A stretch of DNA of 22,292 nucleotides from an uncultured Oscillospiraceae bacterium (lineage in GTDB: Bacteria; Bacillota; Clostridia; Oscillospirales; Oscillospiraceae), in NCBI GenBank assembly GCA_948616425.1, contig CAPGBJ010000110.1, positions 1-22,292 of the forward strand, written 5' to 3'. Below, one piece after another: positions 14,575 through 21,001 of the stretch; position 1 is the stretch's first letter, and each line of letters opens with the position of its first letter. The notes beneath the pieces were generated by a model. That model made no database searches, was not told the DNA's origin, and was given only the letters and a program-made list of their open reading frames with translations. The position numbers and the translations under genes are program-made.

Positions 14575-14717
14575 TTTAATTTCTCCCTTCTCTTTTCCAG
14601 ACGTACAGACCTACACGGACATAAAAAAAAGACAATCAATAGATGATTGTCAACGGGGAATAGAAATAGAAAGGCCAAACTGTGCCGAACTGCCGCAAAA
14701 CACGCATCGAAACACAC
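14571..14717 (-). CDS. uraA leader peptide (48 aa), candidate attenuator ORF
   Basis: A GTG at 14717 lies 6 nt after a perfect AGGAGG. The frame reads MCFDACFAAVRHSLAFLFLF, passes through the terminator hairpin (VDNHLLIVFF) and ends at a TGA overlapping the uraA ATG. A second GTG two bases on gives a 21-aa alternative whose TGA lies at the base of the hairpin. Codons 15-20 lie in a pyrimidine-rich tract (14658-14672, UUUCUAUUUCUAUUC). In E. coli pyrBI, ribosomes following an RNA polymerase slowed at such tracts under low UTP prevent terminator folding. Translation is inferred, and the hydrophobic peptide itself need not function. Confidence 0.55.
   Translation of the reverse strand: MCFDACFAAVRHSLAFLFLFPVDNHLLIVFFLCPCRSVRLEKRREKLK
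14623..14651 (-). terminator. Attenuator terminator in the uraA leader
   Basis: On the minus strand, GACAATCA (14651-14644), loop TCTAT, TGATTGTC (14638-14631), then eight T (14630-14623). It lies between the promoter and the uraA start, so it must be read through for uraA expression. No PyrR-type binding motif or competing antiterminator stem was obvious. Confidence 0.85.
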
Positions 14718-14742
14718 TTGACCCCTCCTTTCTCGAAAAAGT

Positions 14743-14771
14743 ATTCTATCAGAAAACGCTTGTCTGTGCAA
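14743..14771 (-). promoter_or_regulatory. sigma-A-type promoter of uraA
   Basis: On the minus strand, TTGCAC (14771-14766), a 17-nt spacer and TAGAAT (14748-14743) with TGA before the -10. A/T tracts just upstream of the -35 (14772-14800) could act as an UP element. Transcription would start about 25 nt before the leader GTG. Confidence 0.8.
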
Positions 14772-14864
14772 GAAAAATTTTTTTCTTTTAAAATATTTGG
14801 TATTTCAAATAAGAAAATGAATTTATTTATAAAATTATATACGTTTCAACCAAAAAACTCCGCT

Positions 14865-15521
14865 TTATCGTTTCCGTCTCCCTACCCACTGGTCAGAGAC
14901 GATCAAAGCTGCACACCATACCAGCAGCAGAATCAAGATCAGAAGGGCACAGTTGCGGAAAAAGTCCTGGGGCAGGAAGAGAATGATGGGGTCGGTCTGC
15001 CAGTCAAAAATCCAGTTGTCCTTGCCGGGGAAGAAGATGCTGTGAAAGATGACAAAGGCCCGGTCAAAATCCAGGGCGGCCAGCCCGCCTACAGCCAGAA
15101 AAGAAGTACCAAGTCCCGCCGCCGCCCAGAAGCCGGGACCACGATTCAGAAAACGGTGGGGGCGTACATTTTTTATTTTACAAATGATCAGCGCCGCCAG
15201 CAGCACAGCCAGCGCAACCTTCAGTACCCGCAGATCCAACAGGAACAGCTCTCGTACGTCGGAAAAGTGGTCCGCTCCCGACCGAGAGAAAGTCAGCACC
15301 CCGGCAGAGAAGTCCTCCCGCCCACCCAGGCAAAAGTCCATCATCTCGTCATAAGCGGTCTCAATTTCTGCCCGAGACAGGCCGTACGCCTCCAGACGCA
15401 TAGGGCCGATATGGGCGTAGTAGAAGGTCCGACACAGCAGCGGCACAGCGATGGAGCCTGTCAGCACCACCAGGGCGATCAAAATAGACAGGGCGATGGA
15501 AAGGGGCTTGCTGATTTTCAT
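14865..15521 (-). CDS. DUF1461/TIGR01906 integral membrane protein
   Basis: This 218-aa protein has about four to five hydrophobic helices (about 8-30, 99-115, 132-152, 195-212). Its family-typical extracytoplasmic segments are MMDFCLGG, FSRSGADHFSDVREL and DNWIFDWQTDPIILFLPQDFF. This is the DUF1461 family common in Firmicutes, whose function is unknown. The ATG at 15521 has GGGAGG 7 nt upstream. It has its own promoter (TTGCCT-N17-TAAAAT) and a perfect 11-bp GC-rich hairpin in the leader. No clear intrinsic terminator follows, so it may read into the uraA promoter region. Confidence 0.85.
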   Translation of the reverse strand: MKISKPLSIALSILIALVVLTGSIAVPLLCRTFYYAHIGPMRLEAYGLSRAEIETAYDEMMDFCLGGREDFSAGVLTFSRSGADHFSDVRELFLLDLRVLKVALAVLLAALIICKIKNVRPHRFLNRGPGFWAAAGLGTSFLAVGGLAALDFDRAFVIFHSIFFPGKDNWIFDWQTDPIILFLPQDFFRNCALLILILLLVWCAALIVSDQWVGRRKR

Positions 15522-15543
15522 AGGCTAACCTCCCAGGGGATCG

Positions 15544-15569
15544 TAATGCGGGGCGAGGGCCCCGCATTA
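15544..15569 (-). promoter_or_regulatory. Stable hairpin in the leader of the DUF1461 gene
   Basis: TAATGCGGGGC (15544-15554) and GCCCCGCATTA (15559-15569) form a perfect 11-bp stem with a 4-nt loop. It lies between the promoter at 15585-15613 and the ribosome site. It has no T-run on the minus strand, so it is not a simple terminator there; it may stabilise the mRNA. Confidence 0.5.
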
Positions 15570-15584
15570 ATAGCGGATTTTTAT

Positions 15585-15613
15585 ATTTTACCACACATTC
15601 CGCTCCCAGGCAA
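15585..15613 (-). promoter_or_regulatory. sigma-A-type promoter of the DUF1461 gene
   Basis: On the minus strand, TTGCCT (15613-15608), a 17-nt spacer and TAAAAT (15590-15585) with a TGG extended -10. Confidence 0.65.
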
Positions 15614-15617
15614 TCAG

Positions 15618-15647
15618 AAAGCGGGCCCGATTGTTCGGACCCGCTTT
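15618..15647 (-). terminator. Intrinsic terminator of the cstA operon
   Basis: AAGCGGGCCCG (15619-15629) and CGGACCCGCTT (15636-15646) pair with one mismatch and have short T-runs on both sides. It begins about 30 nt after the cstA stop. Confidence 0.75.
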
Positions 15648-15675
15648 TTGCTCTGTTTGGATGGAACAGGGAATG

Positions 15676-17421
15676 TTAGGCCTTCTTCTTGCCCTTGCCG
15701 AAGATGGTCATGCAGCCCTCAACAGCCAGCACGATGGCCAGGATAAAGAGCAGGGAGCCCAGGATAGCCTGCGCGTAGGTGCCCCAGTCCACCTTGGCCA
15801 GCACCTCGGGGTTGTCGCTGGTGATCTGACCGATACGGCTGGTAATGGTCTGGAACAGGGAGGTCAGGGTAACGATGAGCATGAAGACCATGGGGAGGTA
15901 GAACATCTTGTTGTTCCGGCCGATGTTGCCCAGCCAGGCGCAGACGGTGAGCAGGGCCAGGGCGGCCAGCAGCTGGTTGGCGGCGCCGAACAGGGGCCAG
16001 ATCTTGCCGTAGCCGGTCATGCCCAGGCCTACGCCCAGCACTACGGTGATGACGGTGGCCACAAAGGGGTTGCACAGGGTGGCCTTGAAGCCGGTGACAT
16101 CCTTATAGGTCTGTCCAGGCTTCAGCCAGAACTCCTGGAACATATACCGGGCCAGACGGGTGGCGGTATCCAGAGAGGTGAGGCAGAAGGCGGACACGGT
16201 GAGGACCAGCAGGGAGGCGACGGTGGTCTGGGTGGCCTCCAGGCCGGGGATGGAGGCCACCATCCGGGAGATACCGGTGGCGAACACCTGGGTGGGGACG
16301 CGGATGTCGCCAGCCACGTACTCCTTCCAGATGAAGGAGACGGCAGCCAGGGAGATCAGAGCCAGGGCGCACTCGATAAGCATACCGCCGTAGGCGATGG
16401 GCTTGGCGTCCTTCTCATGATCCAGCTGCTTGGCGGTGGTGCCGGAGCCCACCAGGGAGTGGAAACCGGAGATGGCGCCGCAGGCGATGGTGACGAACAG
16501 GGCGGGGAACATGGTGCCCAGGCCGGTAATGGGGTCCTTCCAGGCAGTGAAAGCGGGCATATCCATGTGGGCGGCGTCTGCGCCAGTGAGGCCCGCGCCG
16601 ATGACGCCCACGGCGGCGATGACCATCATGCCGTAGAGCAGGAAGGAGGACAGGTAGTCACGGGGCTGGAGCAGGATCCACACCGGGGCCACCGAGGCGA
16701 TGAGAATGTAAACGGCAATGATCCACATCCAGACGGTGTTAGACAGGTAGATGGGGTGGAAGTTCAGGCCGATGACCAGGCAGATGATAATGCCGATCAC
16801 GCCGGCCACAGTGGCCACGGACAGGGGCGCGCCCCGGCGGTAGACCAGCAGGCCGAAGACAATGGCCATCAGGATGAACAGAATGGAGATCATGGCCACG
16901 GAGGCGTTGGTGGCGGAGGCGGCCATATCCACAGCGCCGGTATCGGTGTACTTGGCCTCGAAGGTGCCGGCCACGATGGAGGCAAAGGCGGCCACCACCA
17001 GCACCAGGGTCAGGTAAGAGAAGACCAGGAAGAGCTTCTTGGCCCGCTCGCCGATGTTGACGGCCACCACCTCGCCCAGGGACTGGCCCTTGTGGCGGAT
17101 GGAGGCGAACAGGGCGCCGTAGTCATGGACGGCGCCGAAGAAGATGCCGCCGATCAGCACCCACAGCACCACGGGTACCCAGCCGAAGACGGCCGCCTGG
17201 ATAGGGCCGTTGATGGGGCCGGCGCCGGCGATGGAAGAAAAGTGGTGTCCCATTAGGACAGGGGCTTTGGCAGGGACGTAGTCCATGCCATCCTCCAGCT
17301 CATGAGCTGGGGTGACCTTCTTGTCGTCCACGCCCCACTGCTTGGCAAGCCAGCCGCCGTAGAAAATGTAGCCTACGATCAGAATGGCAATGCCGACAAT
17401 GACAACTAACATTGCGTTCAT
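15676..17421 (-). CDS. cstA: CstA-family carbon starvation/peptide-pyruvate transporter
   Basis: This 581-aa polytopic membrane protein belongs to the CstA family (related to the E. coli pyruvate:proton symporter BtsT and the carbon-starvation protein CstA). The hallmark MGHHFSSIAGAGPINGPIQA is near the N-terminus, followed by WVLIGGIFFGAVHDYGALFA, SGFHSLVGSGTTAKQ and SLDTATRLARYMFQE. It has well over ten hydrophobic helices. It imports small carbon sources such as peptides or pyruvate; the substrate cannot be read from the sequence. The ATG overlaps the stop of the 180-aa upstream gene (ATGA) and has AGGAGAGGAG upstream, so the two are translationally coupled. Terminator at 15618. Confidence 0.93.
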   Translation of the reverse strand: MNAMLVVIVGIAILIVGYIFYGGWLAKQWGVDDKKVTPAHELEDGMDYVPAKAPVLMGHHFSSIAGAGPINGPIQAAVFGWVPVVLWVLIGGIFFGAVHDYGALFASIRHKGQSLGEVVAVNIGERAKKLFLVFSYLTLVLVVAAFASIVAGTFEAKYTDTGAVDMAASATNASVAMISILFILMAIVFGLLVYRRGAPLSVATVAGVIGIIICLVIGLNFHPIYLSNTVWMWIIAVYILIASVAPVWILLQPRDYLSSFLLYGMMVIAAVGVIGAGLTGADAAHMDMPAFTAWKDPITGLGTMFPALFVTIACGAISGFHSLVGSGTTAKQLDHEKDAKPIAYGGMLIECALALISLAAVSFIWKEYVAGDIRVPTQVFATGISRMVASIPGLEATQTTVASLLVLTVSAFCLTSLDTATRLARYMFQEFWLKPGQTYKDVTGFKATLCNPFVATVITVVLGVGLGMTGYGKIWPLFGAANQLLAALALLTVCAWLGNIGRNNKMFYLPMVFMLIVTLTSLFQTITSRIGQITSDNPEVLAKVDWGTYAQAILGSLLFILAIVLAVEGCMTIFGKGKKKA

Positions 17422-17960
17422 TGGGTTTTCTCCTCTCCTATTTGATGTGCGTAGATGATGCGTTCCACCATCCGCTTCAGGTCCTTTGCAGGTCTCATCC
17501 CAGCGCGGTTGGCGGTGATATTGGCCGTGGGCAATTCCACGGCAGCTATTCTAAACTCCATCCATCCATGGAGCGATAGCTTATAGTTCCGGCGCCTTTT
17601 CAGCTTTTTCAACTGAGCCAGAGCCTCTGGCTGAGCACTGTCATACAGCACGACCGCCGTTAAATAGGTATACATGTGCTGAGCATGGGGTTTTACCCGG
17701 GGCTCCCCATCCTTCAGTGTACGGCAGAACACCTCGTCCACCAGGTTTGTGTCCAGATGCCCCGCGTCCCAGAGATAAATGTACTCGTGGCACTCTGCCG
17801 ACCAGAGCTCCGCTTTTTTTACCAGCACGTATTGACTATCCCGCAGATGGTAGGCACACAGGGCTTTCAGAGCGGTACCGTCGTCAATTTCCTCCACATC
17901 GAAGTAAGCGGCATAGGCATTTTTCATCCACTCTATGACCTTTACGCTGAGTTGGGACAC
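17418..17960 (-). CDS. Hypothetical protein translationally coupled to cstA
   Basis: This 180-aa protein (starts MSQLSVKVIEWMKNAYAAYF) has no signal peptide or membrane helix and is probably cytoplasmic. It has a mixed alpha/beta pattern with a Lys/Arg-rich patch (LKKLKRRRNYKLSLHGWMEF). I recognise no named domain. The TGA overlaps the cstA ATG, so it is expressed with the transporter and may help regulate it; that is inference from coupling only. The GTG start at 17960 has GAGAGGAAGG just upstream. A strong promoter (TTGAAA-N17-TATGAT) lies about 65 nt before it. Confidence 0.82.
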   Translation of the reverse strand: MSQLSVKVIEWMKNAYAAYFDVEEIDDGTALKALCAYHLRDSQYVLVKKAELWSAECHEYIYLWDAGHLDTNLVDEVFCRTLKDGEPRVKPHAQHMYTYLTAVVLYDSAQPEALAQLKKLKRRRNYKLSLHGWMEFRIAAVELPTANITANRAGMRPAKDLKRMVERIIYAHQIGEEKTQ

Positions 17961-18022
17961 GGACCTTCCTCTCTTTCTCCTCCGCTGGAGCGGATTTTAT
18001 GAATAAACTGTGAAGTAGAGTT

Positions 18023-18051
18023 ATCATATCAGATTCTTCCACTTTTTTCAA
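18023..18051 (-). promoter_or_regulatory. sigma-A-type promoter of the cstA operon
   Basis: On the minus strand, TTGAAA (18051-18046), a 17-nt spacer and TATGAT (18028-18023) with TGA before the -10. It is divergent from the ltaS-like promoter about 110 bp away. Confidence 0.8.
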
Positions 18052-18139
18052 GTAAATTTCTTGGTGTATCTATATAAAATACGAGATTTTTTTCTGTTAT
18101 TTTTCGCCATGTTGTACAATCTGAGAAAAGCGGGTACCG

Positions 18140-18168
18140 TTGACAAGCGGGGAGCAATCCAGTAAAAT
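18140..18168 (+). promoter_or_regulatory. sigma-A-type promoter of the LtaS-like gene
   Basis: TTGACA (18140-18145), a 17-nt spacer and TAAAAT (18163-18168). The -35 is perfect. The leader to the favoured start is about 95 nt. Confidence 0.85.
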
Positions 18169-18270
18169 AGCCAGGAACTAGGGCGACCCTGGCGCCGCTG
18201 TACGGTTCAGAAATTGGCAGACAGAGGTGGGGCGGCGCAAAGATTGGCCCCATATGCGGAGGTGATTTCC

Positions 18271-20331
18271 CTGGACGGAGAAAGAAGCGTTCTCTCCTCA
18301 TGGGAGAGCTGGAGGCAGCTGGCGGCGCCTTCTCTCTTCCTGCTGGTAGTGATTTACTATGAGGAGTTATTTTTAAAGGTATACTGCTTCCACATGTTGA
18401 CAGTGGAGGGCATGGTCTTCACCTTTTTGTTCACAACGCCTGTGGCGCTGCTGCTGGGCCTGCTGTGCGGAGGACTGCCTGCACGCCGGGGCAGAATCCT
18501 GCTGCCGGTGTTTACTGGGCTGGTGTCTCTTTGGGTGGGGACCCAGGTGGTCTACTACCATCTGTTTAAGACATTTCTCACCATCTTTTCCCTGACCAAG
18601 ATGGCCATGGTGGCTGGAGCCTTTGGCGATATGGCAGTGGGTGAAGTGCTGTCCAACTGGTTTCCCATTTTGATGATGGTCATTCCCACGATTCTGGCCT
18701 ATTTGTTTCGAAACAGACTGATCTCCGGCGCAGACGCTGGCAGGAATCAATGTCTCCGCTGGGCGGCCTTGGCCGCCGCTGTCCAGTTGGTGTCGATGGG
18801 ACTGGTGCTGCTGTGTGGAGGCGGGGTGCTGTCTCTTCGGTATATTTACTACCGCACCGCCACCCCGGAACTGGAGGTGCAGAACTTTGGCGTGTTCACA
18901 CAGACTCAGCTGGAGATCTCTCGGGTACTCTTCGGCATCAAGCCGGACGCGCCGGATGGGGAACCGGAACCTGCTCCGGACAGGGCGCCGCCCGACCTGG
19001 AGCCCACTGTGCCTGCCCCCGGTTCTTCCAGCTCCAACGTCAGTACGCCCCAGCCTGAGACGATTCCGGGTTACCACACGCTGCCGATTGACTTCAGAGG
19101 TCTCATCGAACAAGAGGAGGACGAGGGACTAAAAAGCGCCCATCTCTGGTTCTCCCAGCGGGAGCCCACCCCGGAGAACCTATGGACGGGCTACTTTAAA
19201 GGGAAAAATCTGATCTGGATTGTGGCAGAGGGGTTCTCCACCCTGGCTATGGACCCCCAGCGGACCCCCACCCTGTGGAAGCTGTCCCACCAAGGCTTTG
19301 TTTTTGACAATTTTTACACCCCTCTGTGGGGGGTATCCACCTCTGACGGGGAGTATGTCACCACCACTGGTCTGATCCCAAAATCCGGCGTGTGGAGCTA
19401 CTCCATATCTGCTGATAACTACATGCCCTTCGCGTTGGGGAACCAGTTCCGCCAGAAGGGCTACCGTACCTTTGCATTCCATGATTACCTCTATGACTAC
19501 TACGACCGGGATAGATCCCACCCCAACATGGGTTATGAGTACTACGCTCTGGGTCAGGGTCTGGAACTAGAGGAGGTCTGGCCCCCCTCTGACCTGGAGA
19601 TGATGGAGAAGATTGTCCCCATGTTTGTCCAAGAGGACAAGTTTATGGTCTACTGTCTTACCGTCAGCGGCCACCTGAACTATACGCTGGACAGCAATGC
19701 CATGTCCGTTCGCCACTGGGACGCAGTGTCCAGCCTGCCGTTCAGTGAGGAGGTGCGGTGCTACCTGGCCTGCCAGATGGAACTGGAAATGGCGATGACA
19801 AGTCTGCTCGGTCAGCTGGAGGAGGCGGGAAAGCTGGAAGACACGGTGATTGTCCTATCTGCCGACCATTACCCCTATGGGCTCACCGATGAGCAGTACA
19901 GTGAACTGCTGGGCCACCAGGTAGACCCGGTGTTTGAAATTTTTGAAAATACGCTTATCCTCTGGAGCGGCGACATGGAGGGGACTGCAGTCCATGTAGA
20001 CAAATTCTGCTCTAGCTTGGATGTGATGCCAACGCTGTCCAACCTCTTTGGTTTGGACTATGACTCTCGGCTCATCATGGGCTCGGATATCCTGTCCAGC
20101 AACGAGGCGCTGGTCATCTTTGCCAACTACAGCTTCATCAGCGAGGAGGGCTTTTACAACTCCATTACCGACCAGTTTACCCGGTGGGATGGGGATACCC
20201 CCGACTTAGAGGAGGTGGCCAGCATGGTGGCTGAGGTGCAGAATCGGGTGGCCTATTCAGCCACCATTTTAGACTGTGATTATTACCGTTTGGCGCTGAA
20301 GGCCCCGCACCGGGAGCGGGAAAGACGGTAA
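18271..20331 (+). CDS. LtaS-type membrane sulfatase/phosphoglycerol transferase
   Basis: This protein of about 686 aa has five hydrophobic helices in its first 200 residues, a Pro/Ser-rich linker, then an extracellular alkaline-phosphatase/sulfatase-fold domain like lipoteichoic acid synthase. Active-site residues are E320 (WIVAEGFS), the nucleophile T357 (VSTSDGEY), H468 (VSGHLNY) and D532-H533 (SADHYPYG). The family transfers glycerol phosphate from phosphatidylglycerol to a cell-envelope polymer on the outer face; the acceptor here is unknown. The start is uncertain. The frame is open from a TTG at 18214 that has no ribosome site. A strong GGAGGTGA (18257-18264) sits 6 nt before an in-frame CTG at 18271, which I favour as a non-standard start. 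A hairpin terminator follows. Confidence 0.87.
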   Translation: MDGERSVLSSWESWRQLAAPSLFLLVVIYYEELFLKVYCFHMLTVEGMVFTFLFTTPVALLLGLLCGGLPARRGRILLPVFTGLVSLWVGTQVVYYHLFKTFLTIFSLTKMAMVAGAFGDMAVGEVLSNWFPILMMVIPTILAYLFRNRLISGADAGRNQCLRWAALAAAVQLVSMGLVLLCGGGVLSLRYIYYRTATPELEVQNFGVFTQTQLEISRVLFGIKPDAPDGEPEPAPDRAPPDLEPTVPAPGSSSSNVSTPQPETIPGYHTLPIDFRGLIEQEEDEGLKSAHLWFSQREPTPENLWTGYFKGKNLIWIVAEGFSTLAMDPQRTPTLWKLSHQGFVFDNFYTPLWGVSTSDGEYVTTTGLIPKSGVWSYSISADNYMPFALGNQFRQKGYRTFAFHDYLYDYYDRDRSHPNMGYEYYALGQGLELEEVWPPSDLEMMEKIVPMFVQEDKFMVYCLTVSGHLNYTLDSNAMSVRHWDAVSSLPFSEEVRCYLACQMELEMAMTSLLGQLEEAGKLEDTVIVLSADHYPYGLTDEQYSELLGHQVDPVFEIFENTLILWSGDMEGTAVHVDKFCSSLDVMPTLSNLFGLDYDSRLIMGSDILSSNEALVIFANYSFISEEGFYNSITDQFTRWDGDTPDLEEVASMVAEVQNRVAYSATILDCDYYRLALKAPHRERERR

Positions 20332-20362
20332 AATAGAGAAGCAGAAGATAGATTTTGACAGA

Positions 20363-20399
20363 CATACAGGCCCGCCGGCTCAGCCGGCGGGCCTGTATG
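20363..20399 (+). terminator. Hairpin terminator after the LtaS-like gene
   Basis: Two 17-nt arms (20363-20379 and 20383-20399) are perfectly complementary around TCA. The core is GGCCCGCCGGC/GCCGGCGGGCC. There is no clear T-run after it, so it is called from stem strength and position, about 30 nt past the stop. Confidence 0.65.
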
Positions 20400-20423
20400 C
20401 AGAAAAAGAGAGGGAGGAATTAT

Positions 20424-20691
20424 ATGATCAACCGTCTGCAGACGGGGGTTTTTGGTCTGCCGCGCCGGGGGCGAACCCGCGGGGCGGCAGTGGGGCGCAT
20501 ACCTTGCGCCGAAAGGTTTTGGTAAACAGAAGGGTTACCAGGTTGTCCGGTATTTCGCGCGGGTTGCCGGACTGCGGAGCAGCTTCTGCCGCTCCAGAGG
20601 AAAAATCCAAATCAGTGACCTGATCTGTCCCAAGAATACCACAGCTGCCCCCTGCAATCTTCACCATATTTGGAACTTTTTGTGAAGATTG
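20424..20691. other. Hairpin-rich stretch, possible structured RNA
   Basis: I cannot assign a gene here. On the plus strand, successive short stems are GCAGAC/GTCTGC (20438-20460), GGCGCA/TGCGCC (20494-20510), TGGTAA/TTACCA (20520-20540), GTCCGG/CCGGAC (20545-20572) and GGAGC/GCTCC (20576-20595). CTGCCGC/GCGGCAG (20457-20490) would compete with the first. A 10-bp stem CAATCTTCAC/GTGAAGATTG closes the stretch (20655-20691). A ribosome site (GGGAGG) and ATG at 20424 open a 33-codon ORF to 20525, and a minus-strand frame (20428-20667) is also open but lacks a ribosome site. Either could be chance. Confidence 0.4.
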
Positions 20692-20732
20692 TGTGAATTA
20701 CCCGAAGAGAATTCCAAACCCTCTGTGAGTTG

Positions 20733-20900
20733 TCACATGTCATGACCTTCCCGCTTCATTCGCATCTCTAGGGGATCGGCCATGGGGTCCTGGGCGTTGG
20801 TGGCGGTGTCTGTGCGGTTTTGACCGGCAATGGGGGCAGAACCCCGCAGATCTCTGCCTGCTCGGCTGTCACGATTTCGCTGATTTTTGGGCTTGCTCAT
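20733..20900 (-). CDS. Small hydrophilic protein (55 aa), candidate forespore gene
   Basis: This short ORF (MSKPKNQRNRDSRAGRDLRG to EMRMKREGHDM) is very rich in Arg, Asn, Asp and Gln and has no hydrophobic segment. It has a strong ribosome site (AAGGAGG 8 nt before the ATG). Upstream is a match at every defined position to the sigma-G consensus (GAATG-N18-CATACTA), with the start point expected about 25 nt before the ATG. Size, composition and promoter point to a minor spore protein made in the forespore. I cannot match it to a named small acid-soluble protein family. It stands alone, about 100 bp past the end of the mutarotase gene. Confidence 0.75.
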   Translation of the reverse strand: MSKPKNQRNRDSRAGRDLRGSAPIAGQNRTDTATNAQDPMADPLEMRMKREGHDM

Positions 20901-20930
20901 GGGTAAGACCTCCTTGTATTTGGATGGCCT

Positions 20931-20960
20931 TAGTATGTCTCAGCAGGTTGAAAATCATTC
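20931..20960 (-). promoter_or_regulatory. sigma-G-type forespore promoter
   Basis: On the minus strand, GAATG (20960-20956), an 18-nt spacer and CATACTA (20937-20931). This fits the Bacillus sigma-G consensus GMATR-N18-CATNMTA at every defined position. A sigma-F reading is less good because the G-rich -10 start is missing. Confidence 0.7.
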
Positions 20961-21001
20961 CAGAATCATTCCGTCGCTCTCTTAAATATCCGCCTCAGTT
21001 C

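Noticed and set aside
14575..14720. PyrR-binding site in the uraA leader
   Set aside because: I looked for the ARUCCNGNGAGGYU-type motif and did not find it.
14718..14771. Upstream extension of the uraA leader ORF to a TTG at 14771
   Set aside because: That start lies on the promoter -35 and would be upstream of the transcription start; only the GTG at 14717 has a ribosome site inside the transcript.
15631..17256. 541-codon plus-strand open frame opposite cstA
   Set aside because: It is antisense to a clear CstA, with a His/Gly/Asp-rich translation typical of a reverse-strand shadow.
20363..20399. Perfect 17-bp palindrome as an attachment or recombination site
   Set aside because: It sits just past a stop codon with a 3-nt loop, so a transcription terminator explains it better; no integrase is nearby.
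20428..20667. 79-codon minus-strand ORF
   Set aside because: It has no ribosome site and no recognisable family and overlaps the hairpin run; not listed as a gene.
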